A DNA stretch of 64,000 nt from Knufia peltigerae (taxonomy: Eukaryota; Ascomycota; Eurotiomycetes; Chaetothyriales; Trichomeriaceae), in the NCBI GenBank assembly GCA_030247855.1, contig JAPDRN010000116.1, positions 42,846 through 106,845 of the forward strand, written 5' to 3'. Numbering within the stretch: position 1 is the stretch's first letter; each line of letters begins with the position of its first letter. A program made the translations under genes and the position numbers. Shown here piece after piece: positions 33,217-43,209 of this stretch. The notes beneath the pieces were generated by a model, which saw nothing but the letters and a program-made list of their open reading frames with translations, ran no database searches and had not been told where the DNA came from.

Positions 33217-33963
33217 TTGATGCTGCCCCAGCATACCATCTCTCGATGCTCTACGATTTACCACCCACCCTGTCGCTGTATCGGTCAACTCTTCACGCTT
33301 CTGCCGCAACTAAACTCTCACGCAGAGTTCTTGAACACAGGCTCGGCCGCTCTCATTTCGATACAAGGGAATCGTCCTCACGTCATCGACCGGGTCCGCA
33401 GAGCTTTGCAGGTAGTAATGGATGGTGCAGAATGCCCTAACCTCAAGCTAGACCTGCTCTCTAGCACTGACTTGACGGAATTGTCAATAGCGTCAGAAGT
33501 ATATACCGACTTGTCCGTTTCAATAGTCTTGGCCTTCCTCATTCGCGAGACCGATCAGGTATGTACTCAAGAGAATGACTCTATTTTTAGAGATACGACA
33601 CTGACAAGCAGATTAGGACCATCGTCGTGCTGGAACCGCCATGACTCTCCTGCCACCTCTCCGGCGGCCTCATCTCAGATACTCAATGCAGTCTATCCTC
33701 TGTCAGCCTGTTCACATCCAAGTCAACTGCGGCCATCTCCACAGGCCTTACCTCATGATATGCTGCCAAAATCGAGCCGACCGGTCATGTGTTGGTGGCC
33801 GTTCGAGATCGTCAACCACCAGCTTTGTTACGAGCAGAAGTGGAGCAGAATAAAGCGCTCGCTCGATGTCCGCCGATGTGGCAGGAATGGATCAAAACGT
33901 CATGACCCATCCAAGATAGATGTTGGCCTGAGTCCTCTTACCATATCGAAGATGTTGGGATGA
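33217..33963 (+). CDS. Hypothetical open frame, unrecognised
   Basis: A 248-codon plus-strand frame. The first third (ALISIQGNRPHVIDRVRRAL ... SVSIVLAFLIRETDQ) has the mixed hydrophobic/charged look of real protein. The later part, rich in Ser, Pro and Cys, does not, and a splice acceptor (caagcag at about 33612) could mean the true gene changes frame there. No domain is recognised and its surroundings are degenerate repeats. It may be a fragment. Confidence 0.22.
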   Translation: MMLPQHTISRCSTIYHPPCRCIGQLFTLLPQLNSHAEFLNTGSAALISIQGNRPHVIDRVRRALQVVMDGAECPNLKLDLLSSTDLTELSIASEVYTDLSVSIVLAFLIRETDQVCTQENDSIFRDTTLTSRLGPSSCWNRHDSPATSPAASSQILNAVYPLSACSHPSQLRPSPQALPHDMLPKSSRPVMCWWPFEIVNHQLCYEQKWSRIKRSLDVRRCGRNGSKRHDPSKIDVGLSPLTISKMLG

Positions 33964-34094
33964 TCATCTGTCCCATCAATCAGTCCGCGGTGTCAATCAG
34001 TCGGCAGTGTAATTGGAAATGAGTGACAGTGCCGACCGTGAATCCCCGATCAGTTTATGCTAAGAGGGCCTCATTTTGCAAAGGAGCTGGTTGA

Positions 34095-34530
34095 CGTGCA
34101 GATCGGTACAGACCAACCCCCAACCATCAACAACATCTTCAGGATGAACCACCTCAACACGAACTTTGTGATCCCGATTCTTTTCTCAACAACTACAACC
34201 ACACGTCATCCGCAGACTGTCACATTCGATCCGCCAATTCAGGGCAACATCCTTGACCGTGCGGATCGGTACAGACCACCTACCCCAACCATATCAACAA
34301 CACCTTCAGGATGAACCATGTCAACACGAACTTTATGATCCCGATTCTTTTCTCAACAACGAAATGTCATCCACATATGGTCACATTGAACCCGCCAATT
34401 TCAGGCAACATCCTTGGCCGTGCAGATCGGTACAGAACACTCACCCCCCACCATCAACAACCTCAGAATGAGCCATCTCAACACAAACTTCGATCCCGAT
34501 TCTTTCCTCAAGTCGGACAACAAACTCACC
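34095..34530 (+). repeat. ~164-bp tandem repeat, three units
   Basis: Units start near 34095, 34258 and 34427 with gtgc(a/g)gatcggtacaga, then ccaaccat, tcaggatgaacca, caacacgaactt, gatcccgattctttt and ggcaacatcctt. In one frame they encode a Gln/Pro/Asn-rich peptide (YQQHLQDEPCQHELYDPDSF), so the repeat may derive from a coding tandem repeat. Confidence 0.85.
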
Positions 34531-34783
34531 CTGTGGGACCGCTCAACAGGAGGTTGAAATATGTTCAGCCAATCGTTTCATGCTACAATATGTTGGGCAA
34601 TGAAGTCGAGAAACTGCCGAACCTACCTGCAATTGCTGGGGGAGAAAGAATTCTCAACAAGATCCAACAAACTAGCAATTCGTCCCGTCTCGAAGAGATA
34701 AATAGAGAGCCTCCCCCCGTCTTGAAGAAAGAATAACTTATCATCCTACTCATCACAGTCTTCTCACTACACTACACTACACC

Positions 34784-34812
34784 ACACACACACACACACA
34801 CTACACACACAG
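34784..34812. repeat. (CA)n microsatellite
   Basis: A cacacacaca run within an acactacac-rich stretch. Confidence 0.9.
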
Positions 34813-34861
34813 TCACAGTGTACATTCCTCTCTGTTCATTCATGAACAACGTCAACCACAA

Positions 34862-36085
34862 CTGAAACAACAAGAAATGGCCATGAGAAGAGGTGGCGAT
34901 GGAAATGACGCCTTCCAAACGGCCTTTTTCACCCACCAAACCCAACACGAAGATGGCTACGACGTCCTCCAACGCACCCGTCCTCACCAGATCAACCCTA
35001 TGTCCGGTTCCTTTCTCAACAACCGAACTGGCATAGCGGATCAAGAATCGCAAGACTTTACCGTCGAGCGACTGGACGCAAGGTTCGACTGCCTGGTTGA
35101 GAACCTTCCAATCTGGAAGACGAGCCCTCGGTCGATCGCAGCGCGTGCCTCCCGAAGGTCCGTCGAGTCGCTGGTCCTCAAGGTCACTGACCCCAACGAA
35201 GCCGGCTTCCTTCAAGTGGACAAAGAGCTTGAGTCCATCCAAACTCTTTGTGAAAATGCTGCGCACCAAATCCGCCGTGGTGGAGATTGTACCACCGAAC
35301 TGGACAAGATTCTGTCCCAGGCGGAAGTCGTGTGGCATCAGGCAGCCGATACGGCAGCTTCATCGAAGATGCTGAAGCAGGAGCAGCAAGAGTATCCCTT
35401 CCGACCTGGACTCATCAGAAGCCGAGTCTACTCCTGTAAACCCCATCTCACCTATGTACGGTCATCGTCACAAGAGTTTAAATATGGATCAAGGCCCTAG
35501 GGGGTTTAACACCACTCTCTGCGATATGAGAAGTCGTGGAGCTTTCTTGGGCACACCTGCGATTGCGGCCGACAACTGTCGAGGTCGATGATGCCGGCGG
35601 TCAAGACTCCGTCAAGCTGGACCTCACACGATCTGGTCTGGGGGAGACGCGAGACGTACCGGCGTCCAAGTGGACCGGAAAATCATCTCGACCTACGATC
35701 GCGGCAGACTCGAAGGGTGGAAGACCGTCTGGCTGCGGGCAGCCGATACGACCGCTTCATCGAGGCACCATCTGTTCGGCCGCCATCCAACCACACGCCG
35801 GGGTCCTCAACAATTCCGAAACAGAGCCGCCCAAGAGTCCCCTTCCGTGGACAATTTAAGAAGTACGACAACCATCATGTCGCAGAACAATACGAGCGGA
35901 GGAGAACGATGTCCCCCCGGCGAACCATCTTCTACCACATGTACAACAAAGCAGACTGGAGTCAATGGTCGCCGCCTGCGTAACGGCATCGCAGGATGGC
36001 GATGACGAGGACGTTCGTGACCGAGGCATCATCTGTTGACCACCGTTCAACCACATGCTTGGGTACGACCTTACTCCTGTACATA
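34862..36085 (+). pseudogene. Family X, copy with 207-codon ORF and internal duplication
   Basis: An ATG at 34877 opens a 207-codon frame that begins MAMRRGGDGNDAFQTAFFT, the C-terminal family X motif, and continues through DQESQDFTVERLDARFDCLV, VLKVTDPNEAGFLQVDKELE and TTELDKILSQAEVVWHQAAD to a stop at 35500. Reading upstream (caactgaaacaacaagaaatgg = LKQQEMA) shows the ATG is internal to the older gene, so the 5' end is missing. From 35530 to 36080 a second, more decayed version follows (TVWLRAADTTASS matches VVWHQAADTAASS), then RGTICSAAIQPHAG and a DGDDEDVRDRGIIC-stop-PPFNHMLGYDLTP segment. The piece shows sequence lying beyond the FQTAF motif. Function unknown. Confidence 0.5.
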
Positions 36086-36429
36086 CACATCAAGCGTGCC
36101 CCTTGGCGCCATTGTTTCATAGTTAAAGCTGTACTCCGTACTCCATGTTTACAAATTGAGAGATAATTTTAATCTACGTCTCCTGCCTTACTCCGTAAAG
36201 TCCTTGCACAGTTGATTCCTTTTGTCTTGTCTAAACAATCCTGCCTGATGGAATTCGAAATGTCTACCGTTTCAACTTGGCCCACGCCCTCGAGGCTCCA
36301 ATGTCAAGCTCTTTGTTATCCCAAACGAAAGTGATCTATCGTAGGATAGACTTGATGATGAGAACTGCGAGTATTACCTACTGTCGCAATTAGTTTCAGA
36401 CCTCTCGAGACCTTTTTCACCCATGCTTG

Positions 36430-36850
36430 AGGTGACGCCGCGTTCGGCGCTCATGACACGAAAGCTTTGCTGACGTTTCGGAGGGTCAAGCTGGCAGCGT
36501 CCTCAAGGCTGCCCGCGTGAAACTGACCTTGATACCACGACCGTTGGCAGGGAAGGATAATGCAGTGATGACACTCTTCAGGTCGTTGACGTTTCGGCAA
36601 CTAGGCGCCGAGATCTAGAGAGTCACGAGCCTCGTGAGAGACACGATGGCACAAAACACACTCTCTCCGCGCCGGAGTCTGTCGTCGTGCTCATGCAGTT
36701 GGCATGGGACGAAGGACCTCTTTATCTGCTGTCCAAGGGCGTCATCAAGTCAGTATCACCGTGTGCAAATGGGCTAGAGGGGTGAAACGTCTTCGATTGA
36801 ATACTTGAAGCAGGTAACGGCGGTTAGGGCAGACTGTGCTCATCTTAAAG
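36430..36850 (-). pseudogene. Family X / 16-kb-type repeat, copy D
   Basis: The minus strand gives CRNVNDLKSVITALSFPANG with the same neighbours as copy A. The right part (tcatgcagttggcatgggac, gaaggacctctttatc, gggcagactgt) matches 16220-16370. Confidence 0.5.
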
Positions 36851-36989
36851 GTGAACTCGGTGGACTCGGCGGGTCATACTCTGTAGCTTGATACTGTCAA
36901 GGTTGAGATATGGTTGTTGTTGATATCATCGAATTATGCATAGTAAACAAAAGGCCAACGAGATAAGAAACTTTGAACATACAACTTGA

Positions 36990-37742
36990 AACATGGTGTG
37001 ATGGAAAAGCTACAGAAGTTTTCTCTCGATCAAGTCAGAAACGAGACCAAGCTCCAGGCCTTGAGCTCATGGAACGACTTTGTTCTGGAAAGTCTTGATA
37101 ATTCATCGCCGACACAGCCTGCGGCGTCCAGACCTCATCGTCTGGATCTTGCATTCTTGCCCGCCAGATTGAGAACGTGGCTCCTTTTTGCTTTTTGTAT
37201 TCGATGTCGACTTCAACCACTAACCGATCCTTGCATTTTTGCCGTCGCTGAAATCTTGATACGTTTTTGGATCTGCAAAATCTTCCAGACGTAGAGTCAT
37301 TCCTTCTAGTCGTTCGGCTCACCATTGTCGTGGCGGAATACCTAGATCGTGTCAGTCGCGTAAAAGTAGAGGATTCGGGTAAACGAACTCGATTCGCCAC
37401 GGCCGCCTCAACAGTTTAGTGCCTTTTGAAGTCACGGTGCGACACGACGAGATCCGACCCAAGAATGTAATCCTCTGCAAGAGCCTCCGGCTTGCACCCC
37501 TGGTGCGCATGAGCTGTCTCGATAATCACCGTGGGTAGAGCCGATTTGCGGTGCCAAAAAGAGATATCTGGTTGATGTGTCGCGTAATCGGGATATTGTG
37601 GCCTAATGACCTTGCGATTGACAACCTTGACATCCTTCGCAAAATCAGCAGCGGGCCCAGATTCGCTATCTAGTAGACGCAGTTGCTTGGTGATACGCTC
37701 ATTGAGGCTCCCCTGGAACAGTTCGTGCACGTTGTTCGACAT
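36990..37742 (-). pseudogene. PD-(D/E)XK-nuclease-like fungal protein, interrupted
   Basis: An ATG at 37742 opens a 108-codon frame: LNERITKQLRLLDSESGPAA, VIRPQYPDYATHQPDISFWH, TVIIETAHAHQGCKPEALAE, DYILGSD, then a stop at 37416. After about 200 bp the conserved continuation appears in another frame near 37235: RLVVEVDIEYKKQKGATFSI WRAR. The order PD.SF.H, ..V(I/V)IE, (L)A(D/E)DYI.GS(D/N), (V)VV.(V/L)DIEYK, AT.S(I/V)WR is that of a widespread ascomycete family with a restriction-endonuclease-like fold, in which Asp and Glu are presumed metal ligands. The Lys expected after the Glu is not clear (IETAHAHQ). The ~200-bp gap could be an insertion or an unusual intron, so a decayed copy is most likely. 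Confidence 0.55.
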
Positions 37743-37763
37743 CCGTGAGGCCAGACGCTCAGT

Positions 37764-38575
37764 TCAAGGAAAATAATCAAAAGTATACGGGATAAACACC
37801 CTTCTGATGGTAAATGACGTGATATCAAGTATGGATTCTATATCTCCATTCGTGAAGCTAGATTCGAAGTCGGCAAGCGTCTGCATGGCGTTGACTACCG
37901 AGCGGCTCGTATGTGATGTGCCTGTGAAGAAGTTTGTGTTGTTCTCCAGACTATCATCAGGAACGCTGGCGTCCATAATTGAACGGAGACAATGGCCGCT
38001 GATACTTCGAGAGGTAGCTTGTGAGGTATAGTGTGTCGATATATGAGTCTTGAGCTGTCGAAGCCGGGCCATTGTCAAGCTGGGTATTGAAGATGTAGAC
38101 TTGGTTGGCTCGCTGAACATCCTGGGCAACCCTGACCAGCTGTCCGGAGTTGTTGGTGTTCATTTGAACAAAGATTGAGTAATAGTTCTTGTCGAGTCTG
38201 ACATGTTCAAAGCACATCACCCTGCTCGGATATGATACTTGTCAATCTTGTCCTCTTGAACCGAAACACCACTCGATGTTTATCACAGAGCTGTTCAATC
38301 CTCTTTCGCACAAGTTTGGCTGGAATCCATCAGTGATGGCGTCGTGCTTGCAGTGAGGCATTTGAAGGATCAGTTCCTGGGTGTCTGGGAAATGATATAT
38401 ATATATATATATATCTTTAACGACATTGTCGTCAAGATACATCACATGCTTGTCGTAGTGACCCTTCGTGGTGTAAGGTCATACCCAAGCATGTGGTTGA
38501 ATGGTGGCCAACAGATGGTACCCTGGTGACCGACGTCTTCGCCATCGCCATCTTACGATGTCGATACGTAGACAG
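37764..38575 (-). pseudogene. Family X, copy C
   Basis: On the minus strand from 38575: DVGHQGTICWPPFNHMLGYD (about 38540-38480), a TA microsatellite, then FEHVRLDKNYYSIFVQMNTN and RVAQDVQRANQVYIFNTQLD (about 38215-38085). A shifted frame reads MDASVPDDSLENNTNFFTGT then SHTSRSVVNAMQTLADFESS FTNGD to a stop at 37764. The N-terminal order matches copy B; the tail from 38031 on is not seen elsewhere. It ends about 20 bp before the PD-(D/E)XK-like frame starts at 37742. Function unknown. Confidence 0.5.
38396..38415. repeat. (TA)n microsatellite
   Basis: Ten TA dinucleotides inside family X copy C. Confidence 0.95.
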
Positions 38576-39269
38576 CGACTATTGACTCAAGTCTGCATTG
38601 TCGGAGTATCTTGAGCGTTCTTCTGAGCGTGTGTTATTTGAGTTGCATTCTCTTCCAATTCTTAATATGCAGAAAACCTCTCTTGATGGAGGCAACTTGG
38701 TTGATTCGGTCGATTCCGTCGAAGATTTCAAAGTGACTTGTGCATCTGCCGATTTCCTCTTCAAGTGACATCCACGTTCATTTCTATGATCGCTAGTGAC
38801 CTTGAGGTGTGTCATTGGTCGTTCTGGGTCATTTGCGGACGAGTACTCCTCGGGTCACAACCATTGCTTCGATGAGTATCTGAATCAGTGGCACCCTCGC
38901 TTTCATTGATGGATCTTTCATTGATGGATCTGATGCTTTGGTACATATCCCAGATCAAGGTCTTGTTCCCTTTAGGGGTCATCCGGTCGCCGTTGACATG
39001 GCTGTAGGACTCTGCGCCGTGACTCGAGTCATCCAGAGACTTGACAGAGGTGGTCAAGTAGCTCGGAGGGATAATTGTTCGACATGGATCTTTGGGTGTG
39101 ATAGGAGAAAAGGAGCTGGCCGTGATCAAGATAGGACCAGCAACAGCAGAAGAAACTCTGGATGAAGAGGAAAATGTTGGTTGGTTGTTGTGTACGTGAT
39201 GGATGTATTTATAGGCAGTGTGGTGTCAACATGATTTGGTAGTCACTGTTCACTGCCTACGGATTCACT

Positions 39270-39410
39270 CCTCAATGATGGAATTCAGTACAAAGGAGGG
39301 TTTATTGTGAAGAGAAAGGTTGTTGAAGCCGTAAAGCGGTAAGCGGAGTTGTCGGGCATGTTTACAATAGGACTAGATATGACAGCAGGCAGCACTTTTC
39401 CCCCTCACTG
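39270..39410 (+). repeat. LTR-like 160-bp repeat, copy 7 (degraded)
   Basis: atgatggaattcagtacaaa, ggagggttta, gttgaagccgtaaagcggta, acaataggactagat and aggcagcac. The core GCCGCAGCGCAG is mutated. Confidence 0.6.
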
Positions 39411-39485
39411 CTGCCTAATTGTGATGGCCGACTACCAAGCGGAGTTGCCTGTCGTGCGCGCGTTACAAGTACAACAAACAAATAG

Positions 39486-40240
39486 GGCATTGCCACAACC
39501 ATGCGTTTGAAATGATGGGAATTCAGTACAAAGGAGAGGTGTGTTGTAGGAAGGAAGGTGTTGTTGAGGCCGCAGCGCAGTCTTGTGTGTGAGTTGTGTG
39601 TTTGTGGTTGGTGGCTACTATTTTGACAATGGCTTAGTCATTTCATAATAGTAGCCAGAAATAATTCAGGTCCCCCCAGGTTTACCTACTCCGTACCCTC
39701 CAGAGTCGATAATATCCCCTCAGAGTTCCAAGTACATACAGAATAATTAATTCTCTCCAAGTCTTGGTATTTACAAAGTTCGTACCAGAAAAATAATTCA
39801 AATCCTTGGCAATAATAATAATTTTTAGAATGACTCATCAACCACTTTTCACTCATCTGATTGGTCAATAATGTCATTCATCCTAATTATCTTGCATTTT
39901 CCCGTCATTCATCCAAACTATCTAGAGTTGATTATTTGCAACTCCAAAATAGCTAGGACTTGCAAATATTCAACTCAAGATAGTTAGGACTCGTACTTAT
40001 TATTTTCGCAACACACTCAAGATGAATTGGACTTGCCATCACAACACCCAAAATACCACCACCACAACACCCAAAATATCTTTTGTCAAATGTTGGAATC
40101 TTAATCATGTGAATTATTCGTTAGTGCTGTCCATTCGAGAAACTAACCTCGGCCTGCGCCCACACAAACTCACACAAGACTATGCTGCGGCCTCAACAAT
40201 TCTACCTGATGGATGGAATTCAAACACATTCATCACTTCA
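39486..40240. mobile_element. Composite ~750-bp element bounded by inverted LTR-like arms
   Basis: The left arm (catgcgtttgaaatgatggg, aattcagtacaaaggagagg, gttgaggccgcagcgcagtc) and the right arm (atgctgcggcctcaacaatt ... gatggaattcaaacacattc) are inverted partial copies of the 160-bp repeat. Inside, in order: the ggctactattttgac...agtagccagaaataat module and a full AT-rich module (39780-40080). The left half of this arrangement recurs at 50935-51480 and the right half at 57590-57990, so it is a recurring composite unit. No transposase is encoded. Confidence 0.6.
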
Positions 40241-40429
40241 GAGGATGATTGCGTGCCGTGTCCTGCCATGGCTCGCTCTGCACCCATTACAACCAGGGTC
40301 AAGTCATGCTTCGACCGTGGCGAGTATTCTTGTCGATACTGTTCCTGTTTTTTTTTTCTGGCTTCCAAGTCATCTTTGCGGTAAATCTTTCTTGCGTGGT
40401 CCTCCCAATGTCGTACTGTCGTGCGATCG

Positions 40430-43000
40430 TCGACTTGACAATGAAGACTGCGAGCCTTACTCGTCGTTGTCAGTTTTTGAAGTCTTGACATTCATGTCAG
40501 TGAGATGCAGGTTGTTGTTGTTGTTGACGTCCATCGCCGACACAGTCTGCGGCTCCATGCCGTTGAGGTTAAGAGACATGGCCATGCATGTTCCAAGTCA
40601 TGTGTCCGAAGTTCCCCGGTCACCTTCCTGGTCAGGTCTGAATGTGACCCTGAACCAGATCCGGAACCTGTGCCAGAACCATCATGCGACCTGGCATGTA
40701 GAGCTCTTCCTGCCGCCATCTTCATCACCGCCATCCATACCATCATGCAACCCACCGCCGAAAGCATCTTGATGTGTCCTCCTCTTCGGTCGTCGCCAAG
40801 GTGGTAGTATTGGAGTTTCGCTTCCAAACCATCTCGTCCTCATTACTGGTTGATTCCTCAGCCTTTTTGGGTCCACCGAAGACCACCTTCACCTTGGGTA
40901 GGCCGGTACGTACTTCCAGGGAAGCCATTGTTTTCTTTGTTGTGTCGTTCGTCAACCTCGCCATTTGGATCCCAGACTGGTAGACCGTCAGGGGGCCAGG
41001 TTGTTCACCACGATTCGGTGATATCAACAACAACCATATCTCAACCAGAGAAGTTTTCTCCTCAACCAGGCTAGGCAGTCCTCGTCTTGAAGGTGGACTC
41101 GGAGGACTCGGCGGGCCATGGCCTACAAGGCGCCAACCATGCGGTGTTTTCGGGGAGGTCGTCAACATTCACACCAGTGAGGTGTAAGTTGTTGGGGATG
41201 ATGGTCGTCGCCGACACAGCTCGATGCCATTGAGAGTGAGGTATGGGTTATTGTTGTTGATAATGTCCAAGGGGTTGGCCTCTGGGTGTGTGCCTTGTCG
41301 ATCAAGCAAGTGTTGACGCCCTTGATGATACCAGCAGAGTGAGCCTGGTTGAAGAGGTCACAGATGGTGGTGTTGGTGGTGGAGGTGGTCTGGACGTTGG
41401 ATCCACCAGTACCACGGACATCAGTTGAGGGATGGCATGCTGACCAGATCGGCGGAGATTTCTTAATCGCCAACAACACCGCTCTCAAGGGCCATCACTG
41501 GTTTCCCCAAGCTCAAGGCCATTGTCGATGCTCTGGACAATTCCGGACCGTCAACGAAAGCCAAGGTGCCACCAGTCTCGGTCAAGTTGGAAGCAGAGAA
41601 GGTCTTGGAAACAGTCGGAGTAGAAGCCTGTGAAACCACCACGCGCAGTGCGGTTGACATTCTTCAGGTCGTCAACATTCATGGCAGTGAGACAGGGGTT
41701 GTTGTTATTGATGTCCATCGCCGACACAGTCTGCAGCTCGACGCCGTTGAGGCTTTTTCCACCTCGCCATGTTCCAAGTTATGTAGCTCGCCGCCTTCGA
41801 CACATCCAAGGTATCTTGCGTTTCCCTTGGTGAGGACTCTATGCCGCTTGAGACGAAGCTGATGCCATCATGATGCCCTTGTGATGTGAAGAACAGGTCG
41901 TCTGCCGCAAAACCTCCCATTCTCCCCGAAGTCGGGCAATCTTGCTCGCATGGCCCTTGATTTGGGCGCTGTCCGGTGCGTTGTGTACTCTTTGATTGCA
42001 AAAGGTACTGTTGATCTATCGATCGACTCAGAAACTTTTGATACAAATCACCTGGTTTAAAAATAATTCATCATCCTCATCGACAGCTTGCTCACTCCTG
42101 CACTTGTTCGACAGGAAGCGCCTCAAACTCGAATCCGGAGCTTTTCAGTTGTCCTGTGGTTGACCAGGCTGCGAAGAACAGCGAATCTGGTGCACCAAGT
42201 CGTACGGTATTGACGCCGAGCCATCCCTCAAAGCCGCTGATGAAATTCGGGTTGCTGCTGGGATATTGAGCAACACGGCTTTCCCCAGTCCACTGGAGGC
42301 GGTTGCATTTGCCCATCCCAACCAACAAGATCACACTTGTCATTTGGTGGCTGTCTGACGTTCCCCAATCACCTTCCTAGGTCAGATCTCATTCACCTTT
42401 TCGGGGGTATTAATAACAGCCATGTCTCAGCCAGAGTATTTTTCTCTCGGTCAAGCCAGGCTATCCTCATCTTGAAGGTGGACTCGGAGGACTCGGAGGA
42501 CTCGACGGGCCACAACCTGCAAGTGACTGACCGTGTGGTGCTTTCAGGAGGTCGTCAACTTCATGGCAGCGAGGTATGGGTTGTTGTTGATGATCATCGT
42601 TGACACAGCCCGTAGCTTGATTCTGTTGACATTAAGACATGGGTTGGTCTCTGGGAGTGCCTTGTTGGTCAAACAAGTGTTGACGCCCTTGATGACAACC
42701 AGCAGAGTGAGCCTGGCTGAAGAGGTCATAGATGGTGGAGTTAATGGTGAAGATAGTCTGGACGTCATCTGGTACGTTGGATCCCATCACGGACATCAGT
42801 GAGGGATGGCATGCTGACACTGCGAAATGGTTAGGTGACTGGCTAGTCGTGACAGGGATCGGAAAAGGTAATCACCTGCCAAAGGCACCGGCAAAGTTCA
42901 AGAGCACCAACAATGGTCTTGAGCTTGGGGAAACCAGTGATGATTTGCCTTGAAAGAGTCATTGTTGTTGGCGATCAAGGAAACCTCCTTTACCGATCTG
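40430..43000 (-). pseudogene. Decayed tandem array, ECM33/receptor-L-domain-like
   Basis: At least three degenerate minus-strand copies. Around 41755: LNGVELQTVSAMDINNNNPC then LTAMNVDDLKNVN. Around 41290: NPLDIINNNNPYLTLNGIEL. Around 42600: LRAVSTMIINNNPYLAAMKL. Around 40610: LNGMEPQTVSAMDVNNNNNL. The L..VS...INNNPYLT.(M/I) rhythm is that of leucine-rich repeats in fungal receptor-L-domain proteins such as the GPI-anchored Ecm33/Sps2 group. A Cys-flanked tail recurs at 41400 and 42730 (TTICDLFNQAHSAGIIKGVN / STIYDLFSQAHSAG), as expected downstream of the LRRs. Stops and shifts break every copy. Ecm33-type proteins act at the cell wall; the assignment rests on motif rhythm only. Confidence 0.4.
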
Positions 43001-43049
43001 GGTCAATGCTGGGAACGAAAGGTTTGGACTGTGCGTGTTGAAAGACGAC

Positions 43050-43205
43050 CAAAGAATTCAGTACGAAAGGAGGGTGTGTTGTAGGAAGGAGAGTGCATTG
43101 AGGCTGCAGCGCAGTTGTGTGTGAGGGCGCAGGGCGAGGCAGTTCCCGAATAGAATTAGCGTAACAAGTAGGCAGCACCAGTTCACATGATTGAGATTCC
43201 GACAC
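43050..43205 (+). repeat. LTR-like 160-bp repeat, copy 8
   Basis: aagaattcagtacgaaagga, ggctgcagcgcagttgtgtg, agggcgaggcagttcccgaa, aacaagtaggcagcaccagt and cacatgattgagattccgac. Confidence 0.7.
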
Positions 43206-43209
43206 AAGG

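Noticed and set aside
38579..39129. Two minus-strand Ser/Thr-rich frames that could be a small secreted protein
   Set aside because: The first frame has no ATG at its start, the second overlaps it by only a few bases, and no signal peptide is clear.
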